From positions 496,001 to 560,000 of the forward strand of contig JALIZF010001669.1 in the NCBI GenBank assembly GCA_029948255.1: a stretch of 64,000 nt of DNA, written 5' to 3'. The notes under the pieces are model-generated. The model was not told where the DNA came from and did not search any database. It saw nothing but the letters and a program-made list of their open reading frames with translations. Origin of the DNA: Telmatactis stephensoni (lineage: Eukaryota > Cnidaria > Anthozoa > Actiniaria > Isophelliidae). Every line of letters begins with the position of its first letter. The stretch's first letter is position 1. This document shows, one piece after another, positions 42,651-53,632 of the stretch. The position numbers and the translations under genes were made by a program.

Positions 42651-44790
42651 ATGGCACCCACTCGCAGTCTTTCAAGGCTCTTACTTCTCTATCTTTTTGT
42701 AGCTCGACTAGCTTATATGAGATACCTATATGTTGCTGTTGGGAAATCTAAGCTGATCGCTACTATTTCAAGCCAAGTTCTACAGCAACCGACCGTTCTC
42801 AAACAATTGATTTTTCGGGTTAGGGCTTCGACGATCCAGTCTCGATGGTACAAACATGGCTACGTCTGTTTGTCTCCGCCCGTCGCTCACAAGGACATGG
42901 AATTAACAATTTTTATGGATGTTGACCCTAACCCAGGACCTCTTAATTGCCTTAACTGTCTTTATTTGAATGCCAGAAGTTTAAAGGCCTTTGTTCCATC
43001 CAACGTTGATCCTTCAGTCAAGGTTTGCAAGATATCCCTGCTGCAAGACCTGGTATACTCTGGCATGCATGATCTGGTTTTTATCTGCGAAACTTGGCTT
43101 AATGACACAGTTTTTAGCAGCGAAATACTCCCAGGTTATTCAGTCGTCCGACGAGACAGACCTTTCAAGACTGGAGGCGGAGTTGTTATTGCCATTAAAT
43201 CGGATTTACAAGCCATTCGCCGCAGCGACCTTGAAAGAGATAACTGTTGGTAGCTGTTGAAATCTTAACAAGCAGCAAACTGCTTATCCTATATATGTTT
43301 TATCGCCCTCCAGACTCAAATAATGACGATTTACTACAAGTTAATCATTCTCTAAGGAGTAATTCGGAATCTAGTTGCATGCTAGTAGTTGGCGATTTCA
43401 ACATTCCTGCTTTGGACTGGTCAGATTCATTGTCTCCAGTCAACATTGGAGGAAATGCAGCCGGTGATAGATATGTGACTTGATGGGAGATTACTTCCTA
43501 TTTCAATCAACTGCGTAGCTCTTTGGAGCACGTCCCATTTGGCATTGCTGTATCAGAGAACATTGACGACTACTGGCTCAATTGGAAAGATTTATTCCTA
43601 ACTGCTGCTGATAAATCCATTCCTGTAAAAATAGTTAAAGACACTAACTCTCCTCCTTGGATTGACTCTGAAGTGCGTCACTGTCTACGAAAGAAATACA
43701 CTGCACTGCGAAAATATTGGCGCAAGAAAACAGCATCACGCAAGTCAAGATTGCGCACTTTAAGCCAGGAAGTCAAGTATATTATTAGAGCAAAGCATTG
43801 AGATTATCTGAGCAAAACAGAGTCCTCGTTTAAAGACAACCCAAAGTTATTTTGGAGCTACCACAAGGCAATTCTGCACCCACGTGAAAAACCAAGCGTT
43901 ATTTCTTTCAATGGAGCTACTGCTAATACTGCAATAGGAAAGGCCGAATTATTCAATTTGTATTTTCCTCTCTTTTCACACCAAAATCGACAGCAAACGT
44001 AAACACTCATTCTCTGAATACTAATGATTGTTTGCACATTACATCAACCTTGCCTGAAATAACTTTATCAGCTAATGAAGTTGTGAAGTGTTTAAAAGAC
44101 CTGGACATAACAAAAGCTTGTGGTCCCGATGGGATTCCAGCTTGACTTCTTAAAGAATGCGCTAATGAGATTGCCCTGAGCCTATGCTCGATGTTCAACT
44201 ACTCGCTTAAAACGGCTTGTTTCCCAAAAAAATGGAAAAAAGCAAACGTGACACCTGTCCATAAGAGAGACCTCAAAGAGCCAGCTTCAAATTACAGACC
44301 TATTTCCCTGCTCTGCCTCATAAACAAAGTACTCGAATGCTGTGTTTGCAAAAGACTCTATGATCATGTCAAAAATGTCATCTCTCCATTGGAACATGGG
44401 TTCATGCCACATCGATCATGTGTTTCACAGCTGTTACCTGTTCTACAGTCCATTGGAAAAAACCTTGATAACATTCAAACAGATATTCTGTACCTGGACT
44501 TCGCCAAAGCGTTTGATTCTGTGGATCATGTCATCCTTCTTGAGAAACTTAAGAAATATGGAGTGGCTGGAGTTCTTAACTGGTTCAAAAATTATCTACA
44601 CGACAGGCAACAAAGAGTAGTTGTAGACGGCATCACCTCCAATTGGTCACCTGTTACATCCAGGGTACCTCAAGGGAGCCTGCTTGGCCCAATACTCTTT
44701 ATCATTTTTATCAATGACTGACCAAACGTTGTGCCTGACAGAACTCTGAAAGCTATTTATGCTGATGGTACCAACAAAACATTAAGACTA
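42651..44790 (+). pseudogene. CR1/L2-like LINE ORF2, broken and 3'-truncated
   Basis: The ATG at 42651 opens 200 residues with a hydrophobic N-terminus, a 2A-like motif and the start of an apurinic endonuclease (LYLNARSLKAF, FICETWLND, GGGVVIAIKS). After a stop it continues as LYMFYRPPDSN and LVVGDFNIPALDW (43247-43483), then a deletion, the linker (43523-43801) and RT (44191-44721) with [49 protein letters not shown] and AIYADG, ending just past the YADD-equivalent at about 44790. It is broken by several stops and lacks the thumb and 3' end. Confidence 0.8.
42918..42941 (+). other. 2A-like ribosome-skipping motif in LINE ORF2
   Basis: Residues 90-97 of the ORF read DVDPNPGP. The 2A consensus is D(V/I)ExNPGP, so Glu is replaced by Asp here. 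It sits directly before the endonuclease, as described for APE-type LINEs of several invertebrates. The substitution may weaken activity. Confidence 0.55.
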
Positions 44791-45243
44791 AAAATGTACA
44801 CTTACCATCGGTCATGATTTCGCGGCTCGTGTTTTGCCTCTGATAAACCGAGAGAAAAGAGCAGTTTTCTAGATCTTTCACAAATAAAACATTGTTTCAG
44901 GTCTCGAATAGGGTATCTTTTAGCATTACTAATCAAAAACTTTACAAAACATCACGAGGAAAAGTAAAACTTACAGTTGTCAAAGCCGAGGTGACCAAAA
45001 CTCCAAGTAAAATGTCGATTCCATCAAAACAGCTACGGCTACGCCTCGTGAATCCATAACATTTTGACCATGTGTGACGTAATATCGTGGTAAATAAGAG
45101 TACATACCACGGCTGTCCATCAAAAATTTGTTAAATATACCAATTTCAAATTTCTCTTTCACTATTTCTTCTTTTGTGGAATTTCCACCATCATTTAGTA
45201 GCAATACAATTAGCATAAGCAGTCATGGACGTCATCAACCACA
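44791..45243. other. Noncoding interval before the palindrome arm
   Basis: No protein-like frame. It contains a CGTGAATCCATAACATTTTG stretch and a CATACCACGG stretch, neither of which I recognise. Confidence 0.35.
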
Positions 45244-45469
45244 ATCTGGCTTCATTTATTGAAGTTTATAAAACAAAGATCAAGTGGCACTCTGATCGGC
45301 ATGCCTTGAAATGTTTTCTTGAAGAAAACTTAAAATTATCATTTATTTGAAGTTTTGTGCTCAGCAATGGCGGCTACCATTTATTTAAAAGTTCTGTGGT
45401 CTCGATAAATTTTTATCCGAAGACTAAAACTGTGTTCATCCAAGGAGCAGAAGCCAAAGACGTGATAAC

Positions 45470-46482
45470 ATGGCAGAGATTCAATTTTTGAACGGAGTTA
45501 AAATTACGGACTTTGAAGTTGTGAATTTGCAGAGAGAACTGGAAAGAAGAGGCTTAGATAAATCTGGAGTGAAAGGTGTGCTAGTTGAGCACCTACAGAA
45601 GGCATTAAATGCCCTAACAAATGGTAGAGATGTTTCAGTAGATAAAGTGAATGAGCCATCAATGGCAGATGAAAGCAGGTTTCACGAAGTATCAACACCT
45701 ACTGCTGACTGTTTCTGCTCAATCTGCTCCCCACTAGCAAAAGATGTTGAGGGCTTCGTAAAGAAATTATGAATCTTAAAGCTACGTTTGAGCAAAACTT
45801 TCAAATTCAAGCTTTGAAAGATCAATCTCTTCATTATGCTAATGAGTTGAAATTGCTCAAAGAAGAGAATAGAAGTCTCATTAAGGTGGCTCGACCCAAT
45901 TTCGCTATTAATTGTGGCTATTAATTGGCTCATTAAGGTGGCTATTAATTGTGTTACAGTGTAATAGGATTTCTTTAAACGCTCTCATATTATAGACAAA
46001 CATTTGATTTACAAAGTCTCGAGGATCTGGATTTTGAGAAAATTGGCAAAATTTCAAACCTAGTGTATAACAATTTCGATGTTAAAAAAGCTCCGATTTC
46101 AACCAAACTAGTATCATTATAAAATTTGGTCCATTTGTAGTAGGTGTGCGTAAAACGTTTGGTCAACTTAATTCTGTAATGCAATTAATAGCCGCTTCAA
46201 TTCAACTACCCGCGCACTGGCGAAATTGGGTCGAGCCACCTTAATGCACTCAAAGTGATTGCAAAGAACATTCCTTCTACTGCCTCTTCTCTAAATCTAT
46301 TATCAGTAGACAATGAAAGTGGAAACAATGAGATGCCAAACATTGACAAGTCAAGCGAGAATCAGTCAGTTGGCAACAAAGGACCAAATAATAATAACAG
46401 TAGTCAACCAAATGACAACGGAAATCAGTCTACCGGAGCAGGAACGTCAAAAAAGATTTACTACGCCAAGATTATTTGCTGA
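45470..46482 (+). pseudogene. LINE ORF1-like protein: SAP motif, coiled coil; split by a MITE
   Basis: The ATG at 45470 opens MAEIQFLNGVKITDF, then VVNLQRELERRGLDKSGVKG, a SAP-type DNA-binding helix pair, and a Cys-rich CFCSICSPL. After a one-base shift near 45770 comes a coiled coil (FEQNFQIQALKDQSLHYANE, ENRSLI), interrupted by the 356-bp MITE, then ALKVIAKNIPS and an Asn/Ser-rich stretch ending GAGTSKK. SAP plus coiled coil plus a low-complexity linker is the N-terminal layout I associate with ORF1 of some cnidarian LINEs. The adjoining RT fragment supports this, so the pair may be one LINE with a large internal deletion (inference). Confidence 0.5.
45885..46240. mobile_element. TTAA-flanked MITE, 356 bp, inside a coding frame
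   Basis: Ends GGTGGCTCGACCCAATTT and its mirror, with TTAA duplicated at 45881-45884 and 46241-46244. Removing the element and one TTAA joins AGT CTC ATT AAT GCA CTC in frame. A TTAA target fits piggyBac or Kolobok mobilisation. Confidence 0.85.
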
Positions 46483-47295
46483 TGACACAAGCCTTACGGC
46501 CGTCAGAACCTCTCTCACTGAAATCGAAGTGGGACTGAACTACGATCTGGATAATGTAAGAAAATGGCTGGCAGCAAGCAAACTCAGCCTAAACATAGCA
46601 AAAACAGAATATACCTTGATTGCATCAAGAAATAAGATTAATAGTTTGGCAATCAAACCAAATGTTATAATAGGAAATAATCACATCAAGAAAGTTCATG
46701 AGTGCAAAACTCTTGGTGTTCATATTGATGAATCTCTGACTTGGCAATCACATATCAACAAGATTTCATCAGGTATTAGTGCACTCAAAAGGCTTAGAGA
46801 TTATGTTAATAGAGACACTCTTGTCTCGGTATACAGTGCATTAGTTCAGCCCCACTTTGATTACTGTTGCAAGGTCTGGGACTCTTTGGGAACTGGTCTA
46901 TCTCTATGTCTACAAAAGTTGCAAAATAGGTGCACTACGGTCATAATGCGTTATAAGAATGAGTCTTGTGAATAGGAGAAAGCATTGAATGCCCTCGGTT
47001 GGGTCACACTAGCCAAACGCAGGGCTCAAATTAAAGCTACATTTATGTTTAAAGTTCTTCACGGCTTGGCTCCAGATTGTCTGCTATTTTCAAGGAATCG
47101 AATGCAACCAATTGTACTTACAGTCTACAAAATACATCAAAAACGGTTGCTCTTCCTCTTCAAAAGACAGACTTCTTGAAGAAAAGCATTAGCTATAGTG
47201 GTGCCAAGCTGTGGAACTCTCTACCTAATGAATTAAGAAATTGCGATTCACTATGCTCTTTCACCAACAAACTAGCCAGTGCCACATGGCCCTAA
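46458..47295 (+). pseudogene. LINE reverse transcriptase C-terminal half (CR1/L2-like)
   Basis: Begins abruptly at LFADDTSL (catalytic ADD). It continues with VRKWLAASKLSLNIAKTEYT, KTLGVHIDESLTWQSHI, LVSVYSALVQPHFDYCCKVW, a stop at 46973, LGWVTLAKRRAQIKATFMFK and, after a shift, ISYSGAKLWNSLPNELRNCD. The fingers and first palm motif are absent, and it joins the SAP-type frame directly. Confidence 0.75.
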
Positions 47296-47730
47296 ACTAA
47301 ATCAATATTAATATCTAGTTATATAGTTATGTATTTTTAGAAAATTTCATAGTTTGAATTAATCTAGCATATTTATTAGAATTAATATTATTGTATATTT
47401 AACATTTTTACAATTTAGACGCCCCTATTGGAAATCACTATATATATATTTATGTTGAATAGGTGAGCATCTTTAAATAAAGTTGATCTCGTCTCAAATA
47501 CAATGGTTACCTGATGGATGTATACCGAACTGATGGCATTGGAATGTAAGTACTCCAGTGATACCGCCGAAATTCCAATAACATGTCCAATTAACTTAAT
47601 CATCAGTTGCAGCATATTAAACTAATCATAACTGCATCATTTCAAGGACATGTTTTGTGACCTGCGAAGAATTAAGGTCAGCCAAAGGGTTCCTCATGGC
47701 TCTTAACAGGACGTTCACCGCTAAGGGGGA
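47296..47730. other. Noncoding, AT-rich
   Basis: LINE 3' flank and unassigned sequence, with no credible frame. Confidence 0.35.
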
Positions 47731-47733
47731 ATC

Positions 47734-47960
47734 ATGTGGCAGTCGGTCACAGATTCTCAACTTAGAGAGCTAGTTATGAAAGAGCTGGATAATTTTTGGG
47801 GTCCCGGAGGGTTGGCCAAGAAAAAGAAGGCAGCGCTACCAGTTGGACAGCAACCATCTTGGAGGACTACAAACGACCCATCAAGAGACGTTTACGTCCT
47901 AAATCAAAACACTGTGAACCTGTGGTATCTTTGTTCCTGATACTATGGTACCTTGATCCA
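47734..47960 (+). CDS. Short hypothetical ORF upstream of the octamer array
   Basis: MWQSVTDSQLRELVMKELDN followed by FWGPGGLAKKKKAALP, running into the repeat array. Two frames stay open here. The composition is plausible for coding sequence, but no family is recognised. Confidence 0.25.
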
Positions 47961-48182
47961 GTTGGTACTGTGGTACCTTGGTACTGTGGTACCTTGGTAC
48001 TGTGGTACTGTGGTACCTTGGTATTATGGTACTTGGTACTGTGGTGCTGCGGTACTGTGGTACTGTGGTACCTTGGTACTGTGGTACTGTCGTACTGTGG
48101 TACCTTGGTACTGTGGTACCTTGGTACCTTGGTACTGTGGTACCTTGGTACTATGGCAATGTGGTACCTTGGTTCTGTGGTA
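47961..48182. repeat. Octanucleotide satellite GTACCTTG/GTACTGTG
   Basis: About 27 consecutive 8-bp units, alternating GTACTGTG and GTACCTTG with few variants (GTATTATG, GTGCTGCG). Because 8 is not a multiple of 3 and the units contain no stop, all three forward frames are open and encode rotations of LWYCGTLV. The long ORFs across it are artefacts of this. It contains many GGTACC sites. Confidence 0.95.
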
Positions 48183-48185
48183 ATG

Positions 48186-48720
48186 ATAATAATGAATTAT
48201 CCACTGTACCAGCCAAAACACCAAGGACAACCAGGATTTATAGCAAGCAGTCTAAATCCTCTTCAGATAATTTGCAGCTTAAAAGGAATAAGAAAACTCT
48301 TGCTGCTCTTAGACCAATACATTGTAGTGCAGCTGTAAAACAGCATGACAACAAGCCAGTACTAGATGGTATATGGGCAGCTCTCGTTTCTAGCACTAAT
48401 AAACAAGAACTTACATCATATATAACTCCACATCTTTGATTTTGCCAGCAATTGTCAAAAAAAACATCAAGGATTATGAAACCAGTGAGACTAATTCAAT
48501 CAGAAGCGTTCTCATATTGTACGATGGGGGTGTTCTTAGCAAAAGGAAGTATACTACAATGAGAAACAGCACTGACAAAGTCAAAGATACTGACACTGAC
48601 ACTAATAATAAATCTAAACTCAACACAGAGTTCATGAAACAATGTCATATTCCCAAACCATTACCATACAAGAAACTAATGAAGATTATAAACAGTATTG
48701 ATATTGTTTGTGACTTGTAA
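48186..48720 (+). pseudogene. Hypothetical protein fragments after the octamer array
   Basis: One frame encodes STVPAKTPRTTRIYSKQSKS and KTLAALRPIHCSA, stopping at 48439. A second (48436-48720) encodes ETNSIRSVLILYDGGVLSKR and PYKKLMKIINSIDIV. Both have protein-like composition, and the first is Lys/Ser-rich. No family is recognised. Confidence 0.3.
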
Positions 48721-48740
48721 CAAAGGGTTTTAAAAACCTA

Positions 48741-49064
48741 AGACACAGATATTGGGAATGTTTTAGATTTAGAACCTTTTTTGCAGCAAGACATTCTGTC
48801 CCCCCTGTTAATGGAGTTTACTGGCCACTCAAGCCATTTCTTTTGCGACTCACAGATATGTACTTGACTGCTCACAAGAAAAATCTCTTTCATTCAGCCA
48901 TTTCAAAATGGAATTCTCTAGAAACTTGTGTTAGAAACCATGGATCAATACAATAGTTTAGAGAATATATTAACACACTCTTCCTCTCTAAAAGGTATAA
49001 TGAAATTTTTGATGCATCTCTGAGTCCTTATGCTTCCATTTTGCATAAAGTTTGCCCTGTGTTA
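48741..49064 (+). pseudogene. LINE-like C-terminal domain fragment
   Basis: Reads PLKPFLLRLTDMYLTAHKKN, LFHSAISKWNSLETCVRN and EYINTLFLSKRYNEIFDASL with one TAG near 48955. The pattern FHxxISxWNSL...RYNEIFDASLSxYASILH resembles the C-terminal tail of a non-LTR RT family. It ends where the RecQ-like frame begins. Confidence 0.4.
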
Positions 49065-51090
49065 TGATTTGAAGCAGCCGGTCTTTCTCAAGGGAACAGT
49101 TAATAGAAGTAACATTAAATGGAATGTCAAGACATACAATGTCCAAAGAAAATTAAAAAGTGACAAGCACAGCGAATCTGCTGAACAAGGGGAGATTTGG
49201 GATTTGCGTGCTTTAGATATTACAAACATTGTGCATGATGAGTATACAATTGTGTTTGTGGACTTCTGCCATGATGTTGAATTGATGTGCACAGCTTTGG
49301 CCAAATATGTTGGTGATGAAAACGTGAAGCCTTTTTTATGGGAAAGGGATGAGTCTGACAGAAAAAAAAAAGGAGTGAGATACAGACGTTCGAAATTAAG
49401 AATTTTGGTGGCATCACATGAGGTTTGAACCCACAGTCCACATGTCCAAAACATAAAGGGCTCACTCCAGCGTATTTCAAAGATTTATTTCTACCTCGAA
49501 GGACGACTTATAATTTATGTGACCAAGAAAACAACCTTTTCATTCCTAAACCACAATTATTTAAAACGTCCATTCAGCTACAGTGGTGCTAAATTGTGGA
49601 ATGACTTACCCCAGGAAATAAGAAACTCTGGTTCATTAACTAGTTTTAAATATTGTATTGGTTCCCACACGGCAATCATGGAAAACAGTAACTATCATTT
49701 TAATGTATTTTAATTTTTGATATTGACTGATGATTTATTCCATGTTTAAATAAAGTTTGTATGTATGTATGTATGTATGTAATACAAATTGGTTGTATGC
49801 GAAACCTAAGTGTGCTCATCCAAGAGTTTGGTATAGCTGCTCATGATTGTAGTAAAGCAGATGGGTTTCTATTTGTCAGTGAAAGAAAAAATGATCAACG
49901 ACTTGCTTTTTGGACATTGAATTGTTTCATGGAGGAAGAGAAAAAAATCAAGAGTGAACTTCTCCAACCATGGAGATGGCTGTACTCAATACATACTGAG
50001 TGTTGTCCACGCCAAGAAGTAGTCACTATATTTGGCGAGGAAGACATTGAAATAAACTGTATGGACGAATGCTGCACCAGCTGTGACAAAAACCAACCAG
50101 GCTTCAATGTCAAGAATCTATTGCCCCTCTTGACACAAGCAATAACAGACCTCAGCCAAGTACCACCTTTGGATCAGTAGCAAAAAATACACACATTAAC
50201 TGCACCACTGCATGGTGGTCACGACTCCTGAGACAAGCGGTAAGTCTGGGCTATGTTGAAATTGATTTTAATGTAACAAGGGGATCATCATTTACAACTG
50301 TATGGAGAAAATACTTAGTTTCAACAAATGGCAGAAGGTTCATGGAAACTCCTGTCAATGTATGTATACTTGACCCAATAGATAAAATTACTACAAGCAC
50401 AAAAAGAAATAGAGCTGGACGAGGACATCACTATCTGCCAAAAATAAAGGAAAGCCTTGCCAGCTCAAAAACCTGGACCAAGCTCAGCACACACAAGCAA
50501 TATGAGTACCCTGGTTGTGAAAGTGTTGGACTCTCCTATACTGATGACTTTAAAAAATTAGAGTTCTCATCCGAAAGTCAACAGCATTTTATGTGGAAAG
50601 ACAACCAGTTAACAAAACGTAACACTAAAATGAAGAAACACAAAGTAACCATTGATGGGGTCAAGACAGTGGTAAATATCAGGAGAGCACCTTGTGTTCT
50701 TGTCCAGAGTGTAATTATATAGTTTCCAACAGACAAAAAATGAACAGATGTGGTCAACACAAACAGAAATATCCGCTTAAGTCCACAGGCTTTTGCATGG
50801 CACAAATACTGTATATTTGGCCTGAGGATGATGATGGAAGAAGGTGGGTTCGAGCAGTCCCAGGAACCAATCACAACCACTCAAGACCAGCTGCACATAA
50901 TATGTCTAGCAAGGTAAAAGAGGACATCCACAGAATAATGTCAGACGATAGTTCTAGAACAACAAAAGATTTGACGAAGGGTCTAGGCATGGGTTACATC
51001 CCAGGTGAAGGCCGTGCTGCAGCATCTAATCGAGACAGGACAAAAATGCAAAGAAAAGATGCCCTCAATAAACACAAAGATGTAAGATAA
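49065..51090 (+). pseudogene. RecQ-like helicase C-terminal half with RQC-like and Cys/His-rich tail
   Basis: VFLKGTVNRSNIKWNV is followed by YTIVFVDFCHDVELMCTALA and SKLRILVASHEV (helicase motif V position). After the LINE insertion (49440-49782) come IQIGCMRNLSVLIQEFG (motif VI, QExGRAxRDG; here IAAHDC, so the arginine finger is lost) and a zinc-binding ECCPRQEVVTIFGE followed by CMDECCTSCD. After a shift at about 50180, AWWSRLLRQAVSLGYVEIDF resembles the RQC winged helix. The tail (50342-51090, one shift at 50690) contains CSCPECNYI, NRCGQHKQKYPL and GTNHNHSRPAAH, a Cys/His cluster like FLYWCH- or WRKY-type modules. The ATPase N-terminus is absent. Confidence 0.65.
49440..49782 (+). mobile_element. 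LINE 3' end inserted in the RecQ-like gene
   Basis: Reads GLTPAYFKDLFLPRRTTYNL and RPFSYSGAKLWNDLPQEIRN, the C-terminal end of a CR1/L2-like ORF2. It ends with AATAAAGTTTG and a TATG-repeat tail (49757-49782). The helicase frame is continuous on both sides (SPHVQN before, VIQIGCMRN after). Confidence 0.75.
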
Positions 51091-51181
51091 TCAAGTTACT
51101 GCACAAGTAAATGAAATGGTTGGTAAATAAATGGAGGGATGTGAATATATTTTTACACAAGAAAGAAAATTTGCTTTCTTT

Positions 51182-51640
51182 GAACCACTCATTGAGACTA
51201 CATCTGCACCAGGGACTGACGTGGAATCAGTGATTACAGGTATATAGTATGTATAATGTATAATGATTACATGAATCATTAACTGAATCAGCAATTGAGG
51301 TCGTGCCCCAACCCAACAAAAACAACGCCACAGATAGGCTACAGAGTCAACCAACTGTGCTCCCAATTGGCCACCTTGAAGATGAAGCAACAGTCTTGTT
51401 ACCATTAGCAACATTTAAAAATGAAGCTGAACCCCATATCGAGATTACATCTGCATCAGTGATTGAGGTTGAGTCAGTGATTTCATCTGTAATTGAATTG
51501 TGTCTCAACCCAACGAAAACAATGCAATAGATAGGCTACAAACTCAATCAGCAGTGCTCCCAACTGGCCACTTTGATGCTACAACAATGGTTCCATCACC
51601 AACAACAGTTAGCCATGAAGCCAAACCACATATCCACTGA
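51182..51640 (+). repeat. Tandem duplicated segment of 200-250 bp
   Basis: AGATAGGCTACA-A-TCAA and TGCTCCCAA-TGGCCAC occur at 51310-51377 and 51508-51573. GA-ATTACATCTGCA-CAG-GA occurs at 51190 and 51440. The translation is Thr/Glu-rich (EITSASVIEVESVISSVIE) and may be a repetitive protein linker downstream of the helicase tail. Confidence 0.55.
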
Positions 51641-51939
51641 GGTAAAAACTTGGATGCAATAAAAGTAGCAGAGATCGTTCAACAAAGTATTTGTAAAAAT
51701 GTATTTATATATTTCAGATTTCTGCATACAAATACGTGGAGAAAGCAGTCAGGAAGAAAGATTACGCTCATTCTTACATGATGTGTCCATACCAAGATTG
51801 CAATGAATTGTCGAATTCAATTCCTATTTTTGTCGACCATAATATGGCATTTTAATTCAAATGTCGAATTTAATGTCGCTGAATTTAATTTCAAACCTCT
51901 CGTCCCCACAAATAGTCCCACTCGGCCCTTTTCCCTAAT

Positions 51940-52490
51940 ATGGCAGCCAACAACATGGTTTCTGAGAGATATGAACACAGTTTTTTTTTAATTTCTATTC
52001 AGTTGTTTTTATGGCCATGGTGGATTCAAACTACAGATTTGTTTGGGGTTCATGTGGATTTTCCAGCAATTCACATGATGCCATTATTTTTAATTCCACA
52101 AACTTATGGGAATCTCTTGAAAATGGATTGTTGCCAAATATTGCAAAAACAATAGGTGAAGTTAACATACCTCCATTAATTGTTGGAGACTCTGCATTTT
52201 CCCTTCAAGCATAGCTAATGAAACCATACACTAATTCCATCCTAAATCCACAGCAAACATACTTTAATTATCGACTCAGTAGAGCTCGTATGGTGACTGA
52301 AGGGGCATATGGCCAACTGAAGGGAAGATGGCGAATACACCTTCGAAAACATGAAAGTAGCAAAGAGCATGTAAAGATTGTCACCTTGGCATGCATGGTC
52401 CTTCACAATATTTGTATTAGCCAAGATGACTCTCTTCAAAGAAAGCTGGATTTAATAGTTGATAAAAGAGCGAAACAAGTACAAGGCAAG
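51940..52490 (+). pseudogene. PIF/Harbinger DDE transposase, C-terminal half
   Basis: Reads FMAMVDSNYRFVWGSCGF, NSHDAIIFNSTNLWESL and PPLIVGDSAFSLQA (second Asp). A TAG follows where relatives have Trp, then LMKPYTNSILNPQQTYFNYR and ARMVTEGAYGQLKGRWRI (Glu), LACMVLHNICISQDD. The first Asp motif (IDGxH) upstream is missing. The second Asp and the Glu remain. Confidence 0.75.
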
Positions 52491-53180
52491 ATTCCAATGT
52501 TTAGATTGTGGTGGCTTTCTTCTTTGTGAATCTTGTTGTCTCAGCATTCACAGAACTGAGAATATTCTCCATTGCCCAGAAACATGGAAGGTGAATCTTG
52601 AGTTTGTCAATTATGAAATACAAATGCAGCTAAATTATATAGCTTTATCAACATGATGATATATATATTTGATTACATATTCTTTGTGAAAAGAGAGTTT
52701 ATATAAAGTGATGATGTGCTATTTTTATCTCTTTATGTAGTTATTACGGTGAGCATAAACGACCCCAAAATTACTGGGGTTAATTTCATATTTTTACTCT
52801 AACCTTCGTATCTTTAACAGTTTTTCATCAATTGGGACGAAATTTTCAGGTTTTATTTTGTCATGCAAATAGTCACCATTGTGGTCATTATGACGTCAGA
52901 GCAAATTGTTACATTTCATGAGAAAAAATAGATCACTTCAAAAGTTTTTCAAAAGTGCACATTGTGATAGAGAATATGATTCTCCAAAATTTGGTACAAC
53001 TTTTATCGCGATGTGACAATTTGTTGCTGAGTTATAAAGGATTATTTCATTCATTATTTTTGTCAGTGTAGTAATTTTCAAAAGGGAGGTATGTTGCTTT
53101 AGATGAGACAGCTGTCTTTGGTATGGCCTGCAAGCATGCTATTCCATGGATGCTTCTGAACTTAAAAGAAGGAGAAAAGT
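52459..53180 (+). pseudogene. KDZ transposase remnant: CxC2-like cluster and core fragment
   Basis: 52459-52656 encodes ARFQCLDCGGFLLCESCCLS followed by IHRTENILHCPETWK, the CxxC...CxxCC...H layout of CxC2-type clusters linked to KDZ transposases. At about 53085-53180, RYVALDETAVFGMACKHAIP and WMLLNLKEGEK match the KDZ core motif (DETGxFGxxCRHE). The interval between carries no frame and may be an insertion or decayed sequence. Confidence 0.5.
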
Positions 53181-53632
53181 AAAAACTAAATTTGAGAACA
53201 TTGATAGCATTTACAAATGTATAAGATAAAATATTGAATGAAGAAGTAGTAACTGTCTAATAATCTAATAATCATATGGGAAATAGTAAAGGAAATTTAT
53301 GAAAATTACTTCTTCATTCAAATTTTTGTTTGAAGTTCTGTTGTTCTTATACTTTGCATAGTGAAAGAGCTTTGAAGTCCCAAAAATCCTATCTTTTTGG
53401 ATTTTTGATTTTTTGAAGATAAGTAGCCAAACAATAGTTAGTCCAAGTGCCCAGCCATCACAGGGGAGAGCATCGCGGACACACCCAAACCCCAACGGCT
53501 GAAATCGGAGCCTACTGCCAGGTCTGCCTAAACTGCATGGCAGCAACTCATGGTGTGAGGCATGCAAGGCAAAGCTCTTCTGTTATTATTATGTTGTAAA
53601 GCAATAAGTCCTCTTGAGGATTTTACAGTTTT

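Noticed and set aside
47796..48439. Long overlapping ORFs of 150-180 residues across the GTACCTTG array
   Set aside because: They are produced by the stop-free 8-bp period, and all three frames encode the same rotating peptide.
53265..53567. 100-residue minus-strand ORF mirrored at 55683-55985
   Set aside because: No domain or bias that supports coding. Its presence in both arms is only the palindrome and is not conservation.
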